Origin: Blastobasis lacticolella
Lineage: Eukaryota; Arthropoda; Insecta; Lepidoptera; Blastobasidae
Length of the DNA stretch: 64,000 nucleotides
Assembly (NCBI GenBank): GCA_905147135.1
Contig: LR990054.1
Span: 17,459,001 to 17,523,000 of the forward strand
Direction: 5' to 3'
Shown: piece after piece, positions 23,190 to 47,990 of the stretch
Layout: each line of letters opens with the position of its first letter
Numbering within the stretch: the first letter of the stretch is position 1
Made by a program: the position numbers and the translations under genes
The notes under the pieces: model-generated
The model's database searches: none
Told to the model about the DNA's origin: nothing
The model's input: only the letters and a program-made list of their open reading frames with translations

Positions 23190-23640
23190 AAATCCTGCAA
23201 GACCAAGACTAGGTTCAGGTTTTAGTTCTGATCCAACACCAAGTTCAGACAAAGTAGTCCAGGTCTAAATCTAGGTTCAAGTTCAGTTCCTGGTTCGAGT
23301 CCTGGACCTGCACCAGTTCGTGGATCAGGTCCAGATCCAGCTAATGTTTCTGGCCTATGTGCTGGCACTGGTCTAGGTCCTGGTTCTGGTATAAGCTCAA
23401 ATTGTAAAAGGTCCTTGTTCGGGCCCAAGACCAAGACCACATCCAGGTCTTGGTTCTGGTTTATGGCCAATCTCATATCCAGGTCCAGGTGTACGTCCTG
23501 GTCCTGGCATTGGCTCAGATACCTGTTTCAGTTTTGGTCATGGTCATAGACCAGAACCTGGACCCTAGACCTGGACTTTGTCTTGGACCAAAACTAGGGC
23601 CTGGACCAGGGCCAGGACCAAGACCTAGACCAAGAAAATA
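23190..23640. repeat. Degenerate CCTGGT/ACCAGG minisatellite
   Basis: About 450 bases built of six-base words such as CCTGGT, CCAGGT, TCTGGT, GGACCA and GACCAA in changing order. It stays open in one minus frame (23,222-23,476) and one plus frame (23,450-23,641), both rich in Gly and Pro. I read those frames as by-products of the repeat, not as a gene: there is no initiation context, splice signal or conserved domain. Confidence 0.75.
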
Positions 23641-23944
23641 GGATATAAATTCTTTTGACAATCTGTTAATTGGTCGATTTTCGCTAATTAAAATACCAAG
23701 ACGATAACATACAGTTAATATGAGAAAAAGCTTTCCGGAAACCCAAAATTACCTTAATCGACTGTTAATTGGAGATTTGACAATCCGTTGATTTCAGAAA
23801 TCCAAACTGCATTTAATTTTAGCGTTGACAAGCGTTTCAGAAACCGGGTGTAAGTAAACATGTTGACTTTGAAATTAAATGTTTGTGCGTAATTTTTTAG
23901 TTTCATTGGCATTTACTTGGGCACAGAAATATAAATGGTCATCT

Positions 23945-24272
23945 TGCCTTCTTGCCGTCCTGGTTGTGATCAAGATTTGGCAGATCACTTACCTAATTAA
24001 TGTGTAGAGTAAGTAGAGTGACTGCCTTCTGACCTCCATGACCCTGATATCAGGGGAACCTGACCAGATTGGATCATGATTACACATTCTAGCGCCTGAA
24101 TGCAGGTTTCATCACGCCCGATGTTTTCCCTCACATTAAGAGCAGCGATTAGTGTTCCACTAATGTAAGTAATAACCCAGAAAAGTCCTCGCTACATGGC
24201 GGCGCTGAGGTACGAACCCGGTACCTCGGGGTACGAGTCGAACCCCTAAACTTTTAGGCCACCGGCGCTCTC
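23945..24272 (-). repeat. SINE-A copy 4, diverged
   Basis: Reverse SINE-A with CAAGATTTGGCAGATC, GGGGAACCTGACCAGATTGG and a decayed tRNA-like head near 24,210-24,250. It is older-looking than copies 1 and 3. Confidence 0.7.
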
Positions 24273-24680
24273 ATTGCCACTGAAATATAAATAATAATTA
24301 GATTGCTACATTCTGATAAGGGTGCAATAGTCATACACAAAGCAAATATGGGTCTACTCACTACTCCAAAGTTGAGGAAACTTGGATAAGAATAAGGTGA
24401 GCTAGTCTCATTCATTTCATTACCTTACATGCTCTTTACCTAGGTAACCTTATTTTCTGTCAGGACTTACGGCGCCACGACAGACGTGGACACTGTTAGT
24501 TCACCAGTTCAAGATCGCTCAGTATGAGGAAATAGAACTGTAATCCATACAAACAAAGTTACCGACATAGTACCAAGACAATCAATATTCTGTGACAGTG
24601 CATAAAATTAGTAAGCCAAAGTGGCACTGGCTCACTGGGCTGGCCAACCGACAACCGCTGAGTAGTTCTTGATTAAGGCG

Positions 24681-24877
24681 TGTAGGATATTGGATTACGG
24701 GGCCGATAAATAACACACAGAGTTAAAGTTTTATACTTAGCTTTGCAGCTTGTATTTTAACGAAGGCCACGGACGGAAGTAAAGTTTGAATCCTAGACCA
24801 CAGACTAGAGAGAGAGATATGTGAGTGTTGCCATTAGGAGATTGGTTTTTGTAGAGGAATATGTTTATATTCCAACA
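24681..24877 (-). repeat. 3' LTR (minus-oriented)
   Basis: 197 bp, identical to the copy at 29,507-29,703 by direct base-by-base reading. Terminal dinucleotides are TG...CA. A short inverted repeat GGAATAT...ATATTCC lies at the element's upstream end of the LTR. Confidence 0.92.
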
Positions 24878-24895
24878 GCCCCCCTCAAAAATTGA
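24878..24895 (-). other. Polypurine tract of the LTR element
   Basis: The minus strand reads TTTTTGAGGGGGGC directly before the 3' LTR, as expected of the plus-strand primer site in LTR retroelements. Confidence 0.75.
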
Positions 24896-25634
24896 TCTCT
24901 TATCTAAACGAAATTGGCCAACACTCTCTATCAAAGATTTATCAAAACATAATGGTTCATTGACCATGTTCAATAAACAGCTTTAGCTTAACAAAACATA
25001 ACAAGCCTTCCATGTGAATTCTGGGAAAAATTATAACATTTATATGGTCCAACATTTGTTGCTAGGATTAGGGAAACCCAGGAAAACCTAATCAAACCAT
25101 GTCAACTTAAATATTAAGTTGCGTAATTTGCAAGCTAGAATTAGCTTATTGCACAATAGAGTTACATCTTACACATTCTTAATAAAATCAACAAATATTT
25201 TGTCATTATATTACAAAACAAATTCAGTTGAATAACATTATTATACATAGGTATTCTAAAAACTTATTTCACTTGTAAATCTTCTCAATCATGACGTCAG
25301 TGACGATACTTTATTTGGAGTAGTTATTTTCTTCCAAACAAATAGATATTTCCGTTAATTTGTCATGATTTGATTCTTATTTCATATATTCATAGTCATT
25401 TTACTTAATACAAGAGCTAGCAACTTGATCAATACTTCTGCTAATCAATTATAAATTATATTTAAAACTAACAACAATATGCCTATGACTCAAAACAATA
25501 TCACTTTATTCAAAATTATGTAAGTGAAATGTGTGAGTTTTAGCTAAATTGTGATACATAACACAATTACACTTTATTTGTTTCAATTTATTTGATTCAA
25601 GATAGTACAATTTCACATACATTTAATTTTAACA

Positions 25635-25752
25635 ACATCTCATCATCATCATCACAGCCCGTAACAGTCCACTGCAGGACTTAGGGACTCTCCCACGAAA
25701 AGGGAGGTTATTGCCATAATCTCCACGCTTGGCAGGCGGGTTGGCAACAACA
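25635..25752 (-). repeat. Dispersed repeat U, copy 2 (inside LTR element)
   Basis: Truncated reverse copy with CATCATCATCATCACAGCCC and CCACGCTTGGCAGGCGGGTT. The matching left part of repeat U copy 1 is absent. Confidence 0.7.
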
Positions 25753-26375
25753 TCTAGGTGATGCGTTTTACAAAAACATATAACATGATTTACATTTCTC
25801 AACTTCTTTTGATGTCAAAATGTTTATAACACTGTTTACCAGTGGCCCTAGCACAAGTGTGTCCACGATAATCAAAACTAAGACGAAAGAGATAGCAATA
25901 CCTATGTCGCGCTTTTTGTCGCTTATCGCGCGCGAGAGCAACTTGTGCTAGGCCTACAGGGTTGTCTTGGATTGAGTATATTAATTATACCATAAATTTA
26001 TAGTTATATTTGCCATATGTAAATCATCAAGTAATGTCATCTGCTCCAACTTAGAAAACTCTTATTAAGTACATAGGTACTAGTATTGTATTTATGGTAG
26101 GTACTCATCATCATAATCATTTTATTTATTTATTTTACAGTTTATTGTGCACAATAAATAGTTTACAAAATTTACATACAGCTAAATCACAACAGGTACA
26201 GCTTATTTCTAAAGAAATATTTTCCAACCGACCAACAGAAGAGAGAGGGCAAAATCATCTTGGTGTATGTCCCGTTTGCCCTGTAGGTACCACACTATGT
26301 ATTATCATTCAAATACACTATTTTCTGTTAAAAAAAAAACTTGTTGCCTTTTGTATTTCCTTTGTTTATATATAT

Positions 26376-26545
26376 TCGACTTGGCGGAGTACACTGCCGT
26401 ACCCCTTAAATTTATTGTTAACTAGACTTGGCGTGTCTTAGGAACACTGCCGTGCCCCCTTCATAGTTACAATAATTTGCATTACTTATAGAAATATTTT
26501 TGACTGTTCGACTTGGCGTGGCTTAGGAACACTGCCGTGCCCCCT
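26376..26545. repeat. Three spaced direct repeats inside the LTR element
   Basis: The motif GACTTGGCGTGTCTTAGGAA continuing into CACTGCCGTGCCCCCT occurs near 26,423-26,461 and 26,507-26,543. A shortened, diverged form lies near 26,377-26,407. Spacing is about 45 and 85 bases, with AT-rich DNA between. Confidence 0.75.
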
Positions 26546-29480
26546 GATAGTTTTTATTTGTGCCACTTTATTTAAAATAAGTAGGCTATTTCACTATCTT
26601 AAGTAAGTTATTTCCAAGTCACAACTTATAAAAATTTACTATTAACTGCAAGCAGCTGAACTTGCAAGTGCAAAGGTTTCATTTGTCTATGAAATAGTCT
26701 TTACTAAGACTCTTGGCAACATGATTTATTAAATCTTTATCATTATTCAATTATTACAGGCAGCAAGGCCCATAGACATAAATATAACTCTCAAGAAAAT
26801 AGAAATATTTTGTTAAAGTAGAAATATACAGTAATTTCTTCGGATCCCCATTACATTCTTAACCTAAGGCGAGTACAGTAAATTATTATTATAGAAAATT
26901 ACAGGAAATACATACATACTCTGCAATTAGTTCACTACAAAAACACCCCTTGTCCATGGGATAAAAGCGTAACTGTGTATGTAGGTATGTATGTATAATA
27001 ACACTAAAACAAATTTATTTAGACTATTTGTTAAAATACCTCTTTTTAATTCATACATTAAAATCTGTATGAAATAGGGTATGTCGCATGTCATTCAAAA
27101 CACTCATTTAAGATAAATAAAAACCATCAATGTTTTGACAGCAGTACAAGTTTTAAATACTGGTTTCATAGGAATTTCTTTCATTTACACAAAGATTTTA
27201 TTATATTTAATAGAGACAGGTTTCATATCTATATCAGATCATGCTTGGACAGCTTTAGCCACATCACAGTAACAATTTATCAGATTTATAATATTGCATG
27301 ATTTAGGTATTATACCCATTTTAAAACTACTATCAGATTTCGTACTAAGTATCAGATTATTCGTTTAATTTACGAATTTTATTTCATACGGGTTTACGGT
27401 TAAACTGATTCCTCGTATTTTATATTCTGATTTCGTACTTATCGATTTCGTAGCACACTACTCTTCAGATTTTATACACAGTCCAATACAACACTTGGAC
27501 CGCAGAAGAAATAGCGTTATTTACTTTATGTATTGTGTTAGATATCATAGAATAGTTTGGTATAGCATGGTTATAGTATTTATTATCCTGTACACCAGAA
27601 TACCATGTTTATATTTTTTATCTTATATTTCCACCAGTTGTTCCAATTGCCTGTTTGTTCAGGAATAATACTAAAAATAATATTATTTTTGTTTTCTTGA
27701 AACAAAATAATAATTCTTAGATGATAGAGCTGGAAAAAAAATATTATATCCCACAATAGGGTACCAATTGGCTCCCAGATCATTGAAACAGTCTTAGGGT
27801 CCTTCATATCCACCATAAACAAGAAAATTTTAAAATATTTAATTTCTTGTGTACTTTATTAATGTATCACTTTTATTTATTAATATTATCTATGAGTGCT
27901 TGTAATATTTAATAGTAAATGCTGCAGGCAAAACTGCTTCATCCCAAAATGTTTATGTAAGTTAAATATTACATGTTTTATCAGGTATTATACAATCATA
28001 GGATTACAAATCACCATTTTGTTGTGGTGTTCTACAATTGTTTCATAGGTAATTATAACATTTCTTCACAAAGTTTACTTTCATTGTTTTTTTTTTTGTT
28101 TTTAATTTTGTTATTACTTCTTAGCATGTGACAAACTGACACACATTATATTGTTCATATTGATCATCTTGGCGTTATGTCCAAACATTATATTGTTGTG
28201 GACCAAAATTAAGAGACATTATTACTGTGTAAAGTTTATGCAGTCTCTTTTGTTAACTTTGTCACAATTATCCTATATTAGTCTTTGGAATTCGCAAATT
28301 TTTCCAACTGTTACACCTTTTTGTCAACTAAAATTATTCATATGAATTTTTTTTGTTTTTTTTTTTTACAACAAATTATTCACATTTTGTATAATTAATG
28401 AACCAATTTTAAATTGTTTTTGCTGAAAATAAAGAGATTAGAGGCACACAGTAATCTGATGGTATGGTAGGCAAGTGTGCAACACAAGTTTGGCCGGTTT
28501 ACAAAGTTTGACTCACAACTTGGTCTCAACTAAAATACTTGTTTATCAACTTAAATGTAAAAAGGCCTGTAGTGAGTAGACATAGATATTGTATTGTAGC
28601 TTATTATATTTGCAAGTTTTTGAATTTTGCATTTGGAAAATGTTGATCTACTTTATAAAGATTTGTTTATGTTTTATGTGACAGGTTGCTATGCCTCTAG
28701 TTTTGATCACTACTGCACACTTGATTTAAATTTAATAAATAAACTATATCCATCAGATTTACTTGTAAAAAATTGAGATGGGATTACCTCGCATCAGTAG
28801 TTTACCGTCTTTACTGATGCTCATTCCATTTATAGTTCTGATCTGAAATAGATTTTCGCAGGTGCACCAGTTATTACTCCACAGGTACATGTACCTCTAA
28901 GGTGCTGATCACTTGCTGATGGAAATGTTTTAAGTCAATGTTATTTCATGAGTACACCGTTTGATGGGTACTTACATATTATCTGAAAATTAATTCACAC
29001 GTTTAGCTAGGTACTGAGATTTTTAATGCTTGATTTATATAAGCAAAGAAAAATCATCCCTTTTGTTGTGGGCGGATAGGTACTCCGTATTCCAGATTCT
29101 TACTAACTTATAGATGTTTATTTATTCATAATTCTTCTCGTAACTTCTCTATGTAATTTTTGAACCGATTGTTATTCGGTTTAGTGACTATTCTTGAATT
29201 TCAGAAAACCAAAACAAAACTTTGTTTGTAAGGCCGCCATTGACTTTTGAATTTCACGTAGAAAGTAATCTTTCATTATGTATGCAACCAGAACGTACAA
29301 TCATCTTAAATTTCGATAAACAGAATGGATTTCCAATTTTCATTTACGTTTCACGTAGATTTTCTTGTTTTTCCACTTTGCAAAAGGATTTTCAATAGCA
29401 CAGACCGTCAGACATGTTCGTACTTGTTTGTTTCTTTTAACTTTTATTTAAAACTTATAAATATGATATTAGCGCAGTGA

Positions 29481-29506
29481 AGCGAGCTTATCTGGGTCCC
29501 ATAACC
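29481..29506 (-). other. Primer-binding site, initiator Met tRNA half type
   Basis: Immediately inside the 5' LTR the minus strand reads GGTTATGGGACCCAGATAAG. The plus-strand complement (with AGCGCAGTGAAGCG upstream) resembles the 5' half of initiator Met tRNA through the anticodon arm. This is the known priming mode of copia, which uses a cleaved tRNA half rather than the tRNA 3' end. Confidence 0.7.
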
Positions 29507-29703
29507 TGTAGGATATTGGATTACGGGGCCGATAAATAACACACAGAGTTAAAGTTTTATACTTAGCTTTGCAGCTTGTATTTTAACGAAGGCCACGGAC
29601 GGAAGTAAAGTTTGAATCCTAGACCACAGACTAGAGAGAGAGATATGTGAGTGTTGCCATTAGGAGATTGGTTTTTGTAGAGGAATATGTTTATATTCCA
29701 ACA
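29507..29703 (-). repeat. 5' LTR (minus-oriented)
   Basis: Identical partner of 24,681-24,877. It should contain the element's promoter reading leftward in the window. I did not find a decisive TATA box. Confidence 0.92.
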
Positions 29704-29708
29704 AGGCG

Positions 29709-30990
29709 CCCTGTGGCCACGATGCATCGCTAGCTTACTTGATGGAGTGAATATTTGCGAAAGGCTGTATGTAGATGTTGAATGCGGTACGCCGAGGTCA
29801 TACAGTTGGCGCTGATTGGTGGAGGCATGTCCAGCAGTGGATTAGTATAGCTGATCCTATGACGATGGACATTTAAACATTATTTTTCGGCAAGTTACGT
29901 TGTGATTACACGTTATAAGTTAATGATCCACTGTGAAACGTGATTGGAGTATCTGACCCAAAAATTGACTTCTATAATAGTAGCAACTTCTGGAAAACTG
30001 GCAACATTGTAGTTGGATATAATGTTGCCATTGCATACATATCTTACATACTTTGGTGGAATTGATTTTTCTTTTGAATCAATTTACACCCAGTAGATTC
30101 AACCGCACTGGATGTTATCTGCTGGGCATGGCCTATCCGGCCCCGGTGCTTCCAGATCGGTAATCGATTTTGCACCTCTTGCATCTTTCGTCCTAAAACT
30201 TACCTACAATTCTGGAAAGCATTTTAACATGCCAGGAACAAACAACCTGTCATTGTGAAGGCAGATAACTGAAGGTGTTGACAAACCTAAAAGACGCGTC
30301 CAGACAGATAGGTATTAGTACCGGTTGCCCGAAAATGAATTTGTTGTTTAGTACGCCAAAGGTCCGCTATCGGCGTCTGAGACCTATGTCTTTTAGGTCT
30401 CCATAGTGTAGTGCGATCTGCGAACAACATAGAAAAAACCTCTATGCATAGGTACTGAACAAAGAGTTAATTTACAACCAGCAAAGCAAGCAATAGGCCT
30501 TTTTTGCGAAATCGCCATGTTCCTAAAACGATCGCGGAGATTTTTCATACTAATATAATAAATAAAATACATAATTTAATGATCACATCAAACTTCTATA
30601 ACCCAAAATATCAAAAATTACAAGCTCACTCCGCTCGCTTATTCATTCAATCCACTCCAGCATTTAATGAGAATTTTTTACCTCTAACGTAAAAAATGTC
30701 AAGGTCGCTCCGGTCGCTCGTTCATTGATCACCGCAGCTTTTAAGCGTGGTTTAGGAGGAGTTAACGGAAATATAGACAGACCGACGTCGACGACACGGC
30801 TATGTAACACATTATTTTATCTGTTTTTCTTTCGGAAAAAATTGGCAACACTGTGAGGTATGTATGGTAGTTGTTTGTTTGTTTGATTGACGTTTGCGCG
30901 CCGGCACGTCGTAATTTAATTTGTGGATTTTTTGTAAATTCATCGGTCGGCGAGCTTGGCTTGTTGTGCACTGTATCGCGTAATTAATAA
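29709..30990 (+). other. Intergenic region before cathepsin D
   Basis: Begins with a LINE 3'-end-like scrap (about 29,735-29,870) that the LTR element interrupted or abutted. It then continues AT-rich to the CTCGCT array at 30,575-30,745. 30,770-30,990 is the probable cathepsin D promoter region. No gene is seen. Confidence 0.5.
30575..30745 (+). repeat. CTCGCT-type tandem units, second locus
   Basis: Two to three units with CTCACTCCGCTCGCTTATTC, GTCGCTCCGGTCGCTCGTTC and TTGATCACCGCAGCTTTTA, matching the array at 19,905-20,310. Confidence 0.7.
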
Positions 30991-31016
30991 TCGAAATCGT
31001 GCGTCACGCACGAGAG

Positions 31017-31106
31017 GTAACAGTTAACAGTGGAGGAAAATAATACATGGAATTGAACTACGTCGGTAATTTCAATAGGTTTCAGGTTTTGTTTGTTGTA
31101 TTACAG
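31017..31106 (+). other. Possible 5' UTR intron of cathepsin D
   Basis: GAGAG|GTAACA at 31,016/31,017 and TTACAG ending at 31,106 would remove a 90-base intron just before the start codon. Inferred from splice consensus only; the 5' UTR could equally be continuous. Confidence 0.35.
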
Positions 31107-31125
31107 TGACTTGCAAGTTGCAGTT

Positions 31126-44772
<13,647 letters not shown>

Positions 44773-46080
44773 GGGGAGAAAGGGGGGGTTGGGAGGTGTC
44801 ACGGGTTGTCTAGTCTTGGTGGTGAGCTGGTGTTCTTAACGACGTCAAGCTATCGCTTCTTGGGTGTTTTTAGCCTAGCGGTGGTGGCATGGCCGGACAT
44901 TTGTTCCCTACGTTATTTGTCGGGCCGTACAATCCACTATGGGTACAGTTTTTGCCTTTCTTTAGGGCTTCATTCTAGCAACATTAAAACTAGTAACAGA
45001 CGCTCCGTTACAATTGATACTAAGTATCAATAATTTAATTATCCTTACTATAAATAAAGTCACTTTTGGATTGTGTCGGATGCGCGGGCGAGCTGACTTT
45101 AGTCGGACGTCCGACCAAGTCCTTCGCACCCATAAGCGACTTTATTTTATACTGCGTAAGAATTAATATCGACTGCAATTGATGGTTGGTCGACCACCCA
45201 GACTGGAACGTCTGTTACCTACTTTATAGGCCATTGAGGGCTGAAAGTTAAACATACCATTCTGCTTTGTACATTTTACCTACGTAGAATATGCCTAAGC
45301 AGATTTGTATCAAAAATTTTTATTTAAAATTATGACGTGACTCCTACCAACCCATAAACTTACGATCGAGCGATGTTTTTTTATTTCTAGGTTGATGATT
45401 TAAACATAGTAATTATTCATCAATATACCGTAGCATGATTAGTTCTATCTCTATATATAATTATCTACATAGGCAGTTAGTTGCATTCCTAGACTAAAAG
45501 TTTTGGCTGTGTAGTAAGTTTCGAACTGTCTGTTAGGCTATTCAGTTTTACCTATAAGTAACTTTGGCCAGTTATTATTGTTTATTTTAATCATAATCTG
45601 TATGTATATCTGTTTTTAAGATTGATATCGAATATGGCCAATATGTTGTGTTAAATCTAGATTTGGATTGTTAACCTTCGCCGTGCTTAGGTTTTAATCT
45701 ACAGGGATGATTTCAAATTGATAATACTAAGGGCTGCCGAACGCATTTGCTCGTGATAACAAACAACTTTTACTACAAACTGTAATATCGCAATAGAAAT
45801 AAACTGTTTTGTATGAAACAGCGGATTTTTTCGAGAGTTGGTATTAAGTAAGAGATTGATATCATGAACACATGCATACGGAACCCCTTGGTATCATGAA
45901 TTTGAAATCTCCGTTTATTAATTGAATTGAATTAATTGAAAGCTATAATTAGAATTTATATTCACCCTGACTGTATGTATATCCAAAGAATATTAACGCC
46001 ATGACAATAGGTTAGCAGTCTTTCTTAGTGCCTACTTGTTTTATACGTTTGTATCTCATGGAAAATAAACTTTCACTAAT
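44773..46080 (+). other. Cathepsin D 3' UTR and flank
   Basis: AATAAA at 45,053-45,058 lies 280 bases after the stop and is the likely poly-A signal. A further AATAAA near 46,063 could extend it. The sequence is AT-rich; 45,745-45,905 resembles part of intron 5 (41,170-41,280). Confidence 0.5.
45053..45058 (+). terminator. Polyadenylation signal, cathepsin D
   Basis: Canonical AATAAA 281 bases downstream of the stop codon, the first in the 3' flank. Confidence 0.6.
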
Positions 46081-46140
46081 ATACTCGTTGTTTACTTTCA
46101 CCTTCGGTGTATGAAGTTCCCTACGGCATTAGCGTACGGT

Positions 46141-46246
46141 ATGAGTTTGGTAACTCCCCTGGTACTGCTGATGTCCACAGGCGGCGGTGACCACTTTCCA
46201 CCAGGTGGCCCGCTTGCCTGTTTGTCTGCCGTATAATATAAAAAAG
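46141..46246 (+). mobile_element. CR1-like LINE 3' tail
   Basis: GGTGACCACTTTCCACCAGG, GGCCCGCTTGCCTGTTTGTC and an ATATAAAAAA end. This is the same 3' terminus as at 34,861-35,133. Confidence 0.7.
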
Positions 46247-46859
46247 CTTGGTATAGTACATTTTGTCAGACGGTACGGTCTGCCAAGTAAGTGTTCTATC
46301 AAGTTTTGATGAGTTTCCCGAGTCATTAAAAGTCTGTCAATGTGGAGGAGATAATGGAAAATCAACCTCATTGTATGAGGTATAAATATAGAGAAAAAAT
46401 GTTATTTACAGAAGGGTATAAAGAGATTCAAACTCCAATTTTGAAAAGAGAAGTGGACCCTGGGGCTTAGATCATATAGTTAAGGATAAGATTTGTGGAC
46501 AAATCTTCTAACAAAACTTTCTGCCGATTTTGATGCGGGGAGGGTAAATCACACTATGAAACAAAATCACACATACACGAAAATAATGTTTGTCTTTACA
46601 AACTCACACTATTTCAAAATTGACACACTAGCTTGTTTTTGCACACAAATATGTATCACACAGAAAAATCAGTGTACGTATACGTAATAATACACTCGCT
46701 CTAAAGGGAGGTAACCAATTAAAAATCGTATCGACATAATTATCGATATTACAAAATTAATAAATTTGTTGAAATTCGAAAAAACATACATATTCATTTA
46801 ATAAAAAATAGTAAACAGACATATTTAACCGTACTGCCAAGAACGGAGACTAATGTTTT

Positions 46860-47094
46860 CAGCACGTACTGTATGTATGTTAGAAATGTTTGGATATTTG
46901 GATGTTTGTTACTCAATCACGCAGAAACGGCTAAACAGATTTGGGTGAAATTTGGCATGGATGTAGACTTTGACATGGAAAAGAACATAGGCTACCTTTT
47001 ATCCCGATCTCTTAAGTAGTTCCCGAGGGAAAAATTTTTACGTGCTAAGCATTCAGTTGAGTCCACGCAGACGAAGTCGCAGGCAGAAGCTAGT
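46860..47094 (+). mobile_element. Helitron-like 3' segment
   Basis: The body has GGATGTTTGTTACTCAATCA and ACATAGGCTACCTTTTATCC, and the right end reads GACGAAGTCGCAGGCAGAAG followed by CTAGT. It resembles common non-autonomous lepidopteran Helitrons, but the terminal hairpin is weak here. Confidence 0.45.
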
Positions 47095-47271
47095 ATGGAA
47101 TAAAAAACACAAGAAAAATCCATTTCGTTCATCATATTTATTTGGACACAGAGAAGTTTCATAAATGGACATTAAAAAAAAATAGAAGAAAATACCCAAT
47201 TGAATGACAAACAGAACAACAAAATTTAAAAAAAAAACTTTAGTCAACCAAAATAATGAAAGAAATGACAT

Positions 47272-47910
47272 TTATTGATTTTTAAAATGAATGAATTTAG
47301 TATAAATGTGTCGTATAAATTTTTTAGGGTCACTTTTTTTTGTAAGATATGCAATCCTAGTGTTTGCGTACTTTGATAATACTGTTTTAGTTAATTCTAT
47401 TTTATGATTTACTAAAATGTCACCATCATGTTGTTCCACATCAGGAAACTAATTATCATTCATAACCTGACGTAGACATTTTGCCACAATATATGTCGTG
47501 GTACACGTAGTAGTAATTTTTTTATTTTCATCAAGATTTTGTCTTATGATTTTTTCGCAAAGTCGACACAACATTATTACATATTTTGAAGCATATTTTA
47601 AATAGCCTTTTGTTTTGTAGTATATCAACCTTTTTTCTCACACTCCCCAAAAATACCCTTTAAGCATGCATCACATTTAATTTGCTTTGAAATAGAATAC
47701 ACAACGTGAGAGATAAAGTTGTGATTCTAAATCTATATCATCCGCGTCATCTTCATCCTTACTGTAAGTTTCTTCAATTGTTGTACGGGAACGAGAAGTG
47801 TTTTTAATTTTATCTATTGAAGAACAATTTAGAATACCAATGTTTTCCAATGGAATGCAGTTGGTCCCTACGCTTGTTACTGACAGTTCATTGTGGATCA
47901 AAGCTTTTTA
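47272..47910 (-). pseudogene. P/THAP9-like DNA transposase C-terminal remnant
   Basis: Minus-strand reading from about 47,660 down to the stop at 47,272-47,274 gives KGYLKYASKYVIMLCRLCEK, VAKCLRQVMNDN, one in-frame stop, then FPDVEQHDGDILVNHKI and RIAYLTKKSDPKKF, ending HFKNQ. I recognise this layout as the C-terminus of P-element/THAP9-type transposases in insects. An upstream frame (47,677-47,901) carries an acidic stretch (DEDDADDIDLESQLYLS) in keeping with it. Frames shift between the two parts, and no THAP zinc finger or terminal repeats are seen. It is a dead fragment. Confidence 0.6.
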
Positions 47911-47990
47911 TAATTTGACTCGAATTGTCGCGCTGTAGGATTGTCAGAAAATCCACCATGGCTTTGAATTTTAGAAAATAATATTTCTAT

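Larger units (their letters stand above)
19206..24675. other. Intergenic region between CAP-H2 and the LTR element
   Basis: No host gene is seen. It holds palindromes (19342, 20643), the CTCGCT-type array (19905-20310), a dispersed repeat U copy (21795), a reversed LINE scrap (22975), the CCTGGT-like minisatellite (23190-23640) and SINE-A copy 4 (23945). The stretches 20,680-21,790 and 22,080-22,970 are AT-rich with nothing recognisable. Confidence 0.55.
24896..29480 (-). other. Internal region of the LTR element, largely non-coding
   Basis: AT-rich, with no gag, protease, integrase, reverse transcriptase or RNase H motif that I can find in any minus-strand frame. A plus-oriented frame at 26,094-26,441 and a minus frame at 27,583-27,822 show no recognisable domain. 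Inside are a dispersed repeat U copy (25,635-25,752), a LINE tail-like block with TTATTGTGCACAATAAA (26,115-26,165) and three spaced direct repeats (26,376-26,545). Confidence 0.6.
24676..29708 (-). mobile_element. Ty1/copia-type LTR element, apparently non-autonomous
   Basis: Two identical 197-bp LTRs (24,681-24,877 and 29,507-29,703) are bordered by the 5-bp target duplication AGGCG at 24,676-24,680 and 29,704-29,708. On the minus strand the LTR starts TGTTGGAATATAAACATATT and ends in CCTACA. Next to the 5' LTR (29,507-29,703) lies a primer-binding site matching the initiator Met tRNA anticodon arm. Next to the 3' LTR lies a purine tract ending GAGGGGGGC. The internal 4.6 kb has no long ORF on either strand. 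Only the last roughly 30 codons before the purine tract read like the end of a copia polyprotein (ending SIFEGGC). Older repeats sit inside. It looks like a recent insertion of a defective, trans-mobilised derivative. Confidence 0.85.

Noticed and set aside
23222..23641. Gly/Pro-rich protein gene
   Set aside because: The open frames follow from the six-base repeat; no splice sites, promoter or conserved domain. Kept as a minisatellite.
24896..29480. Intact copia gag-pol
   Set aside because: No long minus-strand frame and no recognisable protease, integrase or reverse transcriptase motifs in the interior.
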